Assembly: GCA_905215205.1 (NCBI GenBank)
Contig: CAJMPK010000028.1
Coordinates: 1-13,417 of the forward strand
Source of the DNA: an uncultured bacterium
GTDB taxonomy: Bacteria; Actinomycetota; Coriobacteriia; Coriobacteriales; Coriobacteriaceae
Direction: 5' to 3'
DNA: 13,417 nucleotides
The notes under the pieces: model-generated
The model's database searches: none
Seen by the model: only the letters and a program-made list of their open reading frames with translations
What the model was told of the DNA's origin: nothing
Part shown: piece after piece, positions 1-6,284 of the stretch
How the letters are laid out: each line of letters begins with the position of its first letter
How positions within the stretch are numbered: the first letter of the stretch is position 1
Program-made: the position numbers and the translations under genes

Positions 1-272
1 TTGACCTGGAATACAACGGTGAGCAGGGCCATTCGTCTCGTGGCGGGCGCATTCACGACGAAAAGCGCAATACGGGTTTTGTGGCCATGGGAATCGAGGT
101 CGCGACAGTCAATAACGAGATGCTCTGCGACATGGAGGCCATGGAAGCGCTCGCATGGAGCATCCACCAGCGTATGCGAAAGCGGTACCGGAATCGTGTC
201 GATGCCCGCAGGAAGAAGCAAGAGGCGTTGCTTAACACGCTGCGGGCGTGTTTTGGGCTTAAGCCGGTCTAA
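1..272 (+). CDS. C-terminal fragment of a protein with a PD-(D/E)XK (Vsr/DUF559-like) domain
   Basis: This is the 3' end of a gene that begins before the window; the coding frame starts at base 3 and ends with the TAA at 270-272. The 89 visible residues begin D-L-E-Y-N-G, then show a His, several basic residues, an Asp (HDEKR), a hydrophobic G-I-E-V-A-T-V strand and a basic helical end. From family knowledge, this order (acidic-E-Y-D/N-G, H, R/D, then a strand with a conserved G and V) matches the C-terminal half of Vsr/DUF559-type PD-(D/E)XK folds. In coriobacteria such domains often follow an AbiEi-like or winged-helix N-terminal part. The N-terminal part lies outside the window, so the full architecture and any nuclease activity are unknown. 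A competing frame-1 ORF over the same bases has the Arg/Ser-rich composition of an out-of-frame shadow. Confidence 0.5.
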   Translation, partial: DLEYNGEQGHSSRGGRIHDEKRNTGFVAMGIEVATVNNEMLCDMEAMEALAWSIHQRMRKRYRNRVDARRKKQEALLNTLRACFGLKPV

Positions 273-302
273 TTCGCGTCGAAAATAGGGGGTTAATCAT
301 AT

Positions 303-353
303 GCCCTGGCCAAGATATGGCAAATATGAGTACTGTCACTAAATCAGTAACAG
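303..353 (+). repeat. Left arm of a 51-bp imperfect inverted repeat
   Basis: This arm matches the reverse complement of 477-527 at 41 of 51 positions by hand alignment without gaps. Both arms share the block TGAGTACTGT and an outer TGGCCAA end. The arm also contains its own small hairpin, CTGTCACT/AGTAACAG (7 of 8 paired). Read on the minus strand, the arm encodes a short hydrophobic peptide segment nearly identical to the one in the other arm, but no start codon is visible upstream of it. Confidence 0.75.
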
Positions 354-476
354 CAAAATCAAGGAATTTAGGACTCGGAGGCGTCGTAAAGTAAGAAGAT
401 AATAAACAAATGTAGAATAACTAAGCATCAGGTTGGCGACACTGAGCGCAAAATCTGTCCGAGAGGTCAAAATTGT

Positions 477-527
477 CTGCTACTAAATTGGTAACAGTAC
501 TCATTTTTGCTATTTTTTGGCCACGGC
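477..527 (-). repeat. Right arm of the 51-bp imperfect inverted repeat
   Basis: Partner of 303-353, with about 123 bp between the arms. Read on the plus strand the arm encodes a hydrophobic stretch around LVTVLIFAI followed by F-W-P. A TTG at 473 preceded by GAGAGG (461-466, six-base spacing) could start it. The same reading frame in the other arm (minus strand) gives LVTVLIFAI-S-W-P, with differences mainly at third codon positions. Confidence 0.75.
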
Positions 528-646
528 GCCCTAAGACGGGCCTGTTGGGGCTCTCCGTAGGGGGGGGCGACGGGCTCAATCATGGCACGTGCGGTCCGCT
601 CCGACCTGCGAAATCTGTGCTCGCGATGCGAATAACGTCCCTAACC

Positions 647-675
647 TTAAACTATAGCTTGAACTTAGCTATAAT
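647..675 (+). promoter_or_regulatory. Candidate sigma70 promoter overlapped by a 7-bp dyad
   Basis: A perfect -10 hexamer TATAAT lies at 670-675 with a weak -35 TTAAAC at 647-652 (17-bp spacer). A perfect dyad, TATAGCT at 653-659 and AGCTATA at 667-673, separated by 7 bp, overlaps the -10, as a repressor operator would. If used, transcription would start near 682 and give a leader of about 325 nt before the lipoprotein gene. The -35 is poor, so promoter activity is inferred only. Confidence 0.4.
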
Positions 676-703
676 GCGCTACGTTCCTGCCAGGCTGTGG
701 TTG

Positions 704-985
704 CGGACGGACGAAATGCCCATCCTAGTCCAAGACAGACGCGGTCAAAGGGATCCACGTAAGCGACCGCGTGCGCGCGGCGCGATCATGGCGCGTCCTA
801 GATGTAAGCCGCACCGTCCGTTCTACTTTCTTTGGGGCAATACCGCCTCGCGGGCGAGCGGGCCAGTCGTGAAGGTGGCTGCGGCCTCCCGAGCAAACGC
901 CCCGGTGCGCAAGTGTGGGGTCAAATACCAGGTCAGCTGGTGGGAACAACCCGATATCCCGTGCAGGGCACGGATCGTATACGAC
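704..985 (+). other. Stem-rich putative 5' leader of the lipoprotein gene
   Basis: Several perfect stems lie between the candidate promoter and the gene. CGGACGG (704-710) pairs with CCGTCCG (814-820). Inside it, ACGCGGTC (739-746) pairs with GACCGCGT (765-772). That stem excludes a second hairpin, CCGCG (767-771) with CGCGG (776-780). Further downstream are CCGTGC/GCACGG (959-973) and a perfect 10-bp palindrome TCGTATACGA (975-984). The mutually exclusive stems resemble a regulatory leader, but I match no known riboswitch class, and short GC-rich stems also arise by chance in DNA of this composition. Confidence 0.3.
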
Positions 986-1006
986 ACAGAAGGCAGGGTA
1001 GCGGAC

Positions 1007-2017
1007 ATGGTGAGGGGCAGCTTGATGCATGCGGCTCGGTTAGGTGCTGGGACCGCGGCGGTCATTGCCGTTTTGGGCCTGAGTGGATGCGCATTCAATC
1101 CACTGTCCACGTTCACGACGCCCACGATCGACCAGATCGAGCGCGAGACCGTTACCCCCACGGTATCGGACGATGCCCTGGTCGCGCCGGGAACCCTGAC
1201 GGTCGCCCTCGATACTTCCGATGCCCCGCAAGCCATGCAGGATGCCGACGGAAACCTCACGGGCTATGCGGTCGATGCCGCTCGTGCCCTCGCGTGCCGC
1301 ATGGGTCTCAAGGTTGCTTTTGTCGATGCGTCCTCGGCCGATTCCGCGCTCAGCGATAAAAAGGCCGACATCTTTATTGGCGACATCAAGTCTGCGGGCG
1401 GCGACATCAGCTCGCTTGGCACCTGTCTGTACGATGCTGCCGCCGTGTTCGGCAAGACCAGCGACGGAGAGTCCCCGAGTGTCTCAACCGACACACTCAA
1501 CACTGCTACCTTGGGCGTTCAGACTTCCTCGGCCTCGCAGGAAGCGCTTGCCAAGCAGAGCATCACGGCCAACCAAAAGACCTTCTCCAACATCAACGAG
1601 TGCTTCGAGGCACTCGAGTCGGGCGAGGTCGATTACGTGATCTGTGATTCCACGGCCGGTGGTTACCTCGCGCGCCTGATGAGCCAGATCTCCTATGTCG
1701 GCACGCTCGAGGCGCCCTCCACGCTTGGCGTCGCAGGCCTTAGCTCTAACGATGAGCTGTGCCGTGCCGTGAGTGATGCCCTCGACGGTATCACAGTCGA
1801 CGGCACGCTCGAGGCGGTCCACTGCGTCTGGTACGGCCAAATGCCCTATGACCTTACCGCCAAGACTGTTTCGGGGGCCAATGTGCAGGCATCCGACTCC
1901 ACGTCCAACGAGACCGAGTCCTCCGATGGCGACGCCTCCGATAACAACGGCGACAGTCCGTCGTCTAACCAGGAGGGCGCCATCACCGACGATGACATCA
2001 ACAAGCTCAATAGCTAG
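1007..2017 (+). CDS. Orphan solute-binding lipoprotein (SBP family 3-like)
   Basis: Predicted 336-residue surface lipoprotein. The signal peptide has basic residues, a hydrophobic core and the lipobox L-S-G-C with the modified Cys at residue 28. The mature part reads like a periplasmic-binding-protein family 3 domain: a first strand (G-T-L-T-V-A-L), a D-G-N-L-T-G-Y-A-V-D segment, and an ADIFIGD strand matching the usual L-x-x-G-K-x-D-x-I region. The Arg-containing S-x-T-x-x-R motif that grips amino-acid carboxylates is not visible, so the ligand may differ. The last ~45 residues are a Ser/Asp/Asn-rich low-complexity tail. No ABC permease or ATPase lies nearby, so its transporter must be encoded elsewhere, or it is a sensor. 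ATG 1025, with GAGGGG seven bases upstream, is an equally good start. A strong terminator follows. Confidence 0.75.
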   Translation: MVRGSLMHAARLGAGTAAVIAVLGLSGCAFNPLSTFTTPTIDQIERETVTPTVSDDALVAPGTLTVALDTSDAPQAMQDADGNLTGYAVDAARALACRMGLKVAFVDASSADSALSDKKADIFIGDIKSAGGDISSLGTCLYDAAAVFGKTSDGESPSVSTDTLNTATLGVQTSSASQEALAKQSITANQKTFSNINECFEALESGEVDYVICDSTAGGYLARLMSQISYVGTLEAPSTLGVAGLSSNDELCRAVSDALDGITVDGTLEAVHCVWYGQMPYDLTAKTVSGANVQASDSTSNETESSDGDASDNNGDSPSSNQEGAITDDDINKLNS

Positions 2018-2082
2018 TTATTGGTAGGGGTGGCGCCTGCCGTACACCGAACAAGGCGCTTCTTCACGGTTTCAACACGCAT

Positions 2083-2123
2083 AGCCGGGTCTCCCCAATA
2101 GGGGAGCCCGGCTTTTCTATTTT
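2083..2123 (+). terminator. Rho-independent terminator after the lipoprotein gene
   Basis: Stem AGCCGGG-T-CTCCCC pairs with GGGGAG-CCCGGCT around an AATA loop, with a single bulged T, and is followed by TTTTCTATTTT. It isolates the lipoprotein gene from hpf. Confidence 0.92.
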
Positions 2124-2189
2124 GATAAAACCAGCAGGTCAAAGCTAATTTTCATGAGAAAAACCAACTCCGCCGACGCTTTCCTATAG

Positions 2190-2213
2190 CGCACTTTGCC
2201 GCAGAAAAGTGCG
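2190..2213. repeat. Perfect 8-bp dyad upstream of hpf
   Basis: CGCACTTT (2190-2197) and AAAGTGCG (2206-2213) form a perfect inverted repeat with an 8-base loop. It lies 122 bp before the hpf start and lacks a T-run, so it is more likely an operator or leader hairpin than a terminator. I could not place a convincing promoter next to it. Confidence 0.4.
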
Positions 2214-2334
2214 AGACTTCGGTATGCGGTATCAAGCAATCGTTATTCGGGTCTTTGGGAATTCGGGTGATTAAATGCACGGCAATGGGTACATAGCCAG
2301 TACAGTAAGTCCCCGAGGCAGATTGGAGCCACGT

Positions 2335-2919
2335 ATGGATATCAAGGTTTCTGGACGCAAGACGACGGTAACCGATGCTCTGCGTGCGCATGTGGATGAG
2401 AAGATCGGCGAGGCGCTCAAGGTTTTCGATATCGAGCCCATGACAGTCGACGTCGTGCTTCGCTATGAGAAGAACCCCTCGAACCCCAACCCGGCAATCG
2501 TCGAGGTCACGGTTCGTGCCCGCGGTTCGGTGATTCGCGTTGCCGAGCACGGCGCAGATATGTATGCCGCCATCGACCTCTCCGCCGATAAGGTTACCCG
2601 CCAGCTGCGCAAGTTCAAGACTAAGGTCGTGGACAACCGCCAGGGTGGTGCCAGCGCCGCGGATGTCGCACCGGTCGAGCGCGTCGAGGATCTGGCCGAC
2701 CTGCTGCTGCCTGAGGAGGAGGACGACCTGCTCGTCCGCGAGAAGGTCATCGATGTCACCCCGATGACCGAGGAGCAGGCGCTGGTGCAGACCGATCTGC
2801 TGGGCCACGACTTCTACGTGTTCGAGAACGCGACGACTGGCCTCATCAATGTGGTGTATCACCGTAAGAATGGTGGATATGGCATCATCAAGCCCCGCAT
2901 CGAAACACTTGACGAGTAA
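2335..2919 (+). CDS. hpf: Long-form ribosome hibernation promoting factor
   Basis: 194-residue protein that dimerises inactive 70S ribosomes into 100S particles in slow-growing cells. Residues 1-100 form the HPF/YfiA ribosome-binding domain (MDIKVSGRKTTVTDALRAHV start, basic K-x-T-R-Q-L-R-K-F-K end). An acidic linker follows (E-E-E-D-D near residue 130). The last ~60 residues match the dimerisation domain specific to long HPF, including HDFYVFEN and NVVYHRKNGGYGIIKP. The length is typical of the long form. I chose ATG 2335 because GGAG (2325-2328) is well placed and because the conserved domain starts there; a GTG/ATG extension to 2275 adds residues with no family similarity. A separate terminator follows, so it is probably transcribed alone. 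Confidence 0.95.
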   Translation: MDIKVSGRKTTVTDALRAHVDEKIGEALKVFDIEPMTVDVVLRYEKNPSNPNPAIVEVTVRARGSVIRVAEHGADMYAAIDLSADKVTRQLRKFKTKVVDNRQGGASAADVAPVERVEDLADLLLPEEEDDLLVREKVIDVTPMTEEQALVQTDLLGHDFYVFENATTGLINVVYHRKNGGYGIIKPRIETLDE

Positions 2920-2923
2920 AATA

Positions 2924-2945
2924 CGTTAACTTGCATGAGTTAACG
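2924..2945. repeat. Perfect 8-bp dyad between hpf and its terminator
   Basis: CGTTAACT (2924-2931) and AGTTAACG (2938-2945) flank the six bases TGCATG. The dyad starts five bases after the hpf stop codon and ends three bases before the terminator stem. It may stabilise the mRNA 3' end or be a binding site for the downstream degV-like gene. Confidence 0.45.
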
Positions 2946-2948
2946 GTT

Positions 2949-2980
2949 GGCGGCCATCCCATGCGGGTGGCCGCCTTTTT
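2949..2980 (+). terminator. Rho-independent terminator after hpf
   Basis: GGCGGCCA pairs with TGGCCGCC, continued by CCC/GGG across one bulged T, with a short ATGC loop and a TTTTT tail. It ends only 18 bp before the next start codon, leaving room for just the ribosome binding site. Confidence 0.92.
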
Positions 2981-2998
2981 ACGTAAGGAGTCGCTTTG

Positions 2999-3952
2999 AT
3001 GGACAAGGCCGCATCCGCCGGTCATTCGGACCGTTGCCGCATCGTCGTCGATACCTGCTGCGATTTTAGCCCCGAGGTCGCCGCGAACCTTGATGTCGAT
3101 ATCTTGGGCTTCCCCTTTATCATCGATGGCGAGGAGCGCACGGACGACATCTGGTCGAGCATGAGCCCTAAGGAGTTCTACGACCGCATGCGCGCCGGTG
3201 CCCGCGTGTCCACCTCGGCTGTGTCGCTCGGTCGCTATATCGAGTTCTTTACCGAGTGCGCCAAAGAGGGCACGCCCACGGTCTACCTGTGCTTTACCTC
3301 GGCGCTGTCGTCGAGCTACAACTCCGCGTGCCAGGCGGCAGATGCCGTGCGTGCCGAGTATCCCAACTTTGAGCTCTACGTGGTCGACAACGCTCTGCCC
3401 TGCGCGACCGGCGCGCTCTTGGCGCTCGAGGCCGTGCGCCAGCGTTCGGCGGGACTGACCGCCAAGCAGCTGGTCGATTGGGCAAACGAGGCCAAGACCT
3501 ACGTGCACGGCTACTTTACGCTCGAGAGCTTCGACGCGCTGGCCGCCGGCGGTCGCATTCCGCCCGCGGCGGCACAGCTCACGGCAAAGCTCGACGTCAA
3601 GCCCGAGCTCTCCTACGACCTGGCCGGCTCGCTGTCGCTGATCGGCGTCAACCGCGGCCGCAAGAAGGCGCTCAAGTCCATCCTCAAGTCGTTCCGCGAG
3701 AACTATGTGCCCGATCGCACCATGCCCATCGCCATCATGACGGCCGATGCCGAGAAGGACGGTGACTGGCTCGAAGCTGCCATCCGCAAGGAGGAGGGTT
3801 GCGCCGACGTCACGATCATTCGCAGCTCCGTGGGTCCCACCATCGGCTCGCACGTGGGCCCCGGCATGGTGGCCTGCGCGTTTTGGGGTAAGAACCGCGC
3901 CGACAAGGCGTCGCTTTCCGACCGTATCGCCCGCCGCGTGCGCGGTCAGTAG
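2999..3952 (+). CDS. DegV family fatty-acid-binding protein
   Basis: 317-residue protein of the DegV/FakB family, which binds a fatty acid; in Firmicutes, FakB presents it to the kinase FakA. Family marks in order: the N-terminal strand I-V-V-D-T-C-C-D (15-22), the fatty-acid-contact segment V-S-T-S-A-V-S (70-76), F-T-S-A-L-S-S-S-Y-N-S-A in the middle, the L-A-A-G-G-R-I loop, and the C-terminal GPTIGSHVGPGMVA signature. Length is slightly above the usual ~285 because of an N-terminal extension and a basic tail. ATG 2999 follows AAGGAG (2985-2990) with eight-base spacing; a TTG three bases earlier is less likely. No FakA-like kinase is in the window, so kinase pairing is only inferred. Confidence 0.9.
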   Translation: MDKAASAGHSDRCRIVVDTCCDFSPEVAANLDVDILGFPFIIDGEERTDDIWSSMSPKEFYDRMRAGARVSTSAVSLGRYIEFFTECAKEGTPTVYLCFTSALSSSYNSACQAADAVRAEYPNFELYVVDNALPCATGALLALEAVRQRSAGLTAKQLVDWANEAKTYVHGYFTLESFDALAAGGRIPPAAAQLTAKLDVKPELSYDLAGSLSLIGVNRGRKKALKSILKSFRENYVPDRTMPIAIMTADAEKDGDWLEAAIRKEEGCADVTIIRSSVGPTIGSHVGPGMVACAFWGKNRADKASLSDRIARRVRGQ

Positions 3953-4050
3953 GCAAACGCTGCGTCCGTAATCGCTCTCGACTCACAGCCCAAACGCTGG
4001 CACCGAGTATTCAACCTGGTAATAACACCCAACCCAAAAGGAAAGGTTTC

Positions 4051-5130
4051 ATGGCAAACAAGCTCTCTGTCGCATTTATCGGCACCGGAATTATGGGTGC
4101 CCCCATCGCCGGTCACATCCTGGATGCCGGCTATCCCGTCACGGTCAACAACCGCACCAAGTCCAAGGCTGCAGCGCTCGTTGAGCGCGGTGCCGTCTGG
4201 GCTGATACGCCGGCAGATGCCGCGGCGAACGCCGACGTTGTCTTTACCATGGTGGGTTATCCCTCCCAGGTCGAGGAACTCTACCTGGCGGGCGACGGCC
4301 TGCTCGCGTGCACTAAGCCCGGCGCGGTCCTGATCGACCTCACCACGAGCTCGCCCGAGTTGGCACGCGACATTGCCGAGGCCGCCCAGGTTTCCGGCCG
4401 CATGGCGTTTGACTGCCCCGTCACCGGCGGCGAGTCGGGTGCTATCGCCGGCACGCTTACGGCTATCGTGGGCGCCACCGAGAACGACATCGCGCCGGTC
4501 CGCGATATCCTTTCCACCTTTGCGGCAACCATCTGCTGCTTCGACGGCGCCGGCAAGGGCCAGGCTGCCAAGCTCGCCAACCAGGTGTCGCTGGGCGCCT
4601 GCATGGTCGGCATGGCAGACGCCATGGCATTTGCCGAGCTGAGCGGCCTTGACCTGGAGAAGACCCGTCAGATGATCCTGGGCGGCACCGGCAAGTCCGG
4701 CGCTATGGAGAGCCTGGCGCCCAAGGCGCTCGACGGCGACTACAAGCCCGGCTTTATGGTCGAGCACTTCATTAAGGACCTGCGCTTGGCGCTCGCCTAT
4801 GCCGACGACCGCGAGCTTGCGCTGCCCGGCGCCGACGTGGCCTTTACGCTCTACGACATGCTCGACGCCATCGGTGGTGCCAAGCTGGGCACCCAGGCCA
4901 TCACGGTCCTCTACAAGGAGGAGGCCGACGCCATCGCCGCCGGTCTGGACTGGTCGCAGTATCGTCCTGAGGAGCATGGCGCTCACGAGGACGGCTGCGG
5001 TTGCGGCGAGCACGGCGACGACCATGAGTGCGGTTGCGGTCACCATCACGGCGAGGACCACGAGTGCTGCGGCGGCCACGGCCATGACGACGGCCATGAG
5101 TGCTGCTGCGGCCACCATCACGGGGAGTAG
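4051..5130 (+). CDS. 3-hydroxyisobutyrate dehydrogenase-family oxidoreductase with Cys/His-rich C-terminal repeat tail
   Basis: 359-residue beta-hydroxyacid dehydrogenase. Residues 1-300 are a normal family member: a Rossmann motif G-T-G-I-M-G (11-16), the substrate loop C-P-V-T-G-G (122-127), and the catalytic segment G-K-G-Q-A-A-K-L-A-N with Lys174 and Asn177. Relatives reduce tartronate semialdehyde or oxidise 3-hydroxyisobutyrate; the exact substrate cannot be assigned. Residues 307-359 form an added tail with 14 His and 9 Cys, including three 12-residue repeats (324-335, 336-347, 348-359) of the form D-H-E-C-x-C/G-G-H-x-H-x-E. Such tails occur in nickel or zinc chaperones, so metal binding is the natural inference. 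AAAGGAAAGG precedes the start. The next gene begins five bases after the stop and uses a GGGGAG in this gene's last codons. Confidence 0.88.
   Translation: MANKLSVAFIGTGIMGAPIAGHILDAGYPVTVNNRTKSKAAALVERGAVWADTPADAAANADVVFTMVGYPSQVEELYLAGDGLLACTKPGAVLIDLTTSSPELARDIAEAAQVSGRMAFDCPVTGGESGAIAGTLTAIVGATENDIAPVRDILSTFAATICCFDGAGKGQAAKLANQVSLGACMVGMADAMAFAELSGLDLEKTRQMILGGTGKSGAMESLAPKALDGDYKPGFMVEHFIKDLRLALAYADDRELALPGADVAFTLYDMLDAIGGAKLGTQAITVLYKEEADAIAAGLDWSQYRPEEHGAHEDGCGCGEHGDDHECGCGHHHGEDHECCGGHGHDDGHECCCGHHHGE
5020..5127 (+). repeat. Three tandem 36-bp (12-codon) repeats encoding a Cys/His-rich tail
   Basis: Units 5020-5055, 5056-5091 and 5092-5127 each encode twelve residues starting D/G-H-E-C. 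The bases differ between units (for example CAT/CAC and GGT/GGC), so this is not a recent slippage product. A weaker, degenerate fourth unit precedes them at about residues 312-323. Confidence 0.85.
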
Positions 5131-5135
5131 CGCCC

Positions 5136-5564
5136 ATGAGCTGGACGTTCGTGGTACTAGCGCTGGTGCTTTTTATCTTTGCGATCTACATTGGCTTTTT
5201 GTGCGGCCAGTGGGCGTGCGAAAAGCGCGTGATCACCAAGCGCGACTACTGGATCGCCAATTTTGCAGGCGCGGCGGCAGTCGTCCTACTGACCTGGGTG
5301 TTCTCGCTGTTCCCGCTGGTGCAGTTTGCGCCGATCGGCTGGCTCGGCGGCTTTATCGCCGGTCTTAAGATGAGCTTTGGCGAGTCCGTCGGTCCGTGGC
5401 GCAAGCACGACGAGGTCTTTAACGTCAACAAGGCTCATCGCGCCGCCGCCGACGCGGGCGACGCTGAGGAACGCCGCCGTGCGCGTCGCAATGGCGCGGC
5501 CGACCGACAGCTCATCTCGGTCACCGATGACAGCAAGGGTGCTGGCAAGCACGCTAAGAAATAG
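5136..5564 (+). CDS. Small conserved-type membrane protein, unknown function
   Basis: 142-residue protein I do not recognise. The N-terminus is hydrophobic (about residues 3-24), followed by a short basic loop (EKRVITKRDYW), a second hydrophobic stretch (about 41-62) and a third, Gly-rich one (about 66-80). The C-terminal half is hydrophilic, with an Ala/Arg-rich, probably helical cytoplasmic tail ending in Lys. ATG 5136 is preferred over upstream in-frame codons, which lie inside the dehydrogenase gene. Its ribosome binding site GGGGAG overlaps the end of that gene, suggesting translational coupling. A gap of 15 bases separates it from the next gene, so it sits in the 4051-7370 operon. No catalytic motif is visible. 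Confidence 0.8.
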   Translation: MSWTFVVLALVLFIFAIYIGFLCGQWACEKRVITKRDYWIANFAGAAAVVLLTWVFSLFPLVQFAPIGWLGGFIAGLKMSFGESVGPWRKHDEVFNVNKAHRAAADAGDAEERRRARRNGAADRQLISVTDDSKGAGKHAKK

Positions 5565-5579
5565 TAAGAAGAGGTAACT

Positions 5580-6278
5580 ATGGCAGAAAACAAAGACGAA
5601 CAGCTCACCGACGAGGAGCTGGCACAGCTTCAGCTGGCAGAGGAGAACGAGAACGCCGTCGACCGTCTGGTCAAGGAGCTCGGCTGCCCCACGCGCCGCA
5701 TCCGCCAGTTTGCCGCCCGCGTGCTGCACCTGCTTGCCGAGCGCGATCCGCAGCGCGTCGTGCCCTGCGTCCCCGCGCTGATCGAGGCACTCGACCGCCC
5801 CGAGGCGCAGACCCGCTGGGAGGCCCTCGATGCCCTGACGGCGCTCGCCACCACCTGCCCCGAGCAGCTGGGCGATGCCTTTGAGGGTGCCGAGACCGCA
5901 CTGTTCGACGAGATTTCCTCCACGCTGCGCTATGCTGCTTTCCGCCTGCTGTGCGTGTGGGGCGCCACGAGCGTCGAGCGTTCGCGCGAGGCTTGGCCCA
6001 TCCTGGACGAGGCTATCCAGTGCTACCACGGCGACCTCGAGTATCGCGACATGCTCGGTTGCCTGTACGAGTTTGGCCAGGGCGAGATCGACGCCGAGGT
6101 CGCCGAGAAGCTCGCGCTGCGCCTTAAGTTCGACGCCGAGAACGGCAAGGGCAGCTATCTCAAGGCCCGTTCGAGCGAGATTTGCGAAATGCTTGTTAAA
6201 CGCTTCGGTCTGGATCTCTCCAAAAAGAAGAAGCGTGCTAGCGTTAAAAAATCTGACGACGCCGAAAACGAGGAGTAA
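5580..6278 (+). CDS. HEAT-like alpha-helical repeat protein
   Basis: 232-residue soluble protein. After an acidic N-terminus (1-25) it shows repeating amphipathic helix pairs typical of HEAT repeats: R-Q-F-A-A-R-V-L-H-L-L-A, then V-P-A-L-I-E-A-L, then R-W-E-A-L-D-A-L-T-A-L-A, then L-R-Y-A-A-F-R-L-L. The C-terminus is Lys-rich, then acidic. HEAT proteins are usually scaffolds, so a protein-binding role is inferred, perhaps with a neighbouring enzyme, but the sequence does not say which. GAGG precedes the start, and six bases separate its stop from the isocitrate dehydrogenase start, whose ribosome binding site GAGGAG lies in this gene's last codons. The two are very likely co-translated. Confidence 0.8.
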   Translation: MAENKDEQLTDEELAQLQLAEENENAVDRLVKELGCPTRRIRQFAARVLHLLAERDPQRVVPCVPALIEALDRPEAQTRWEALDALTALATTCPEQLGDAFEGAETALFDEISSTLRYAAFRLLCVWGATSVERSREAWPILDEAIQCYHGDLEYRDMLGCLYEFGQGEIDAEVAEKLALRLKFDAENGKGSYLKARSSEICEMLVKRFGLDLSKKKKRASVKKSDDAENEE

Positions 6279-6284
6279 CAGATT

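Larger units (their letters stand above)
273..1006. other. Long gene-poor region with inverted-repeat element and structured leader
   Basis: About 730 bp with no convincing gene. The first part (273-527) is AT-richer than the rest of the window and contains the 51-bp imperfect inverted repeats listed separately. Positions 528-640 are GC-rich and include a run of eight G residues (560-567); I assign nothing there. Positions 641-1006 contain a consensus -10, a dyad and several perfect short stems leading to the lipoprotein start. An ORF open from 473 runs in frame into the lipoprotein gene, but its upstream part does not look like a secreted protein, and a lipoprotein signal peptide starts cleanly at 1007/1025. 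Confidence 0.6.

Noticed and set aside
473..1006. Open reading frame running in frame into the lipoprotein gene, giving a 514-residue protein
   Set aside because: The lipoprotein signal peptide and lipobox require a start at 1007 or 1025. The upstream part resembles translated GC-rich noncoding DNA, apart from the short hydrophobic segment in the repeat arm.
680..1006. RNase P RNA, tmRNA, SRP RNA or selenocysteine tRNA in the leader
   Set aside because: Conserved cores of these RNAs were looked for and are absent; the short ACAGAA near 985 is not enough.
2275..2334. Upstream start for hpf
   Set aside because: The added residues have no family similarity, while ATG 2335 has a well-spaced GGAG and starts the conserved domain.
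3954..3999. Direct repeat CAAACGCTG, two copies 37 bp apart after the degV-like gene
   Set aside because: Nine bases only, no partner sites nearby; could be chance.
3946..5121. Minus-strand open frame of 391 codons antisense to the dehydrogenase
   Set aside because: Low-complexity Ala/Val/Met start produced by the antisense of the Cys/His repeat; the plus-strand gene has clear family motifs.
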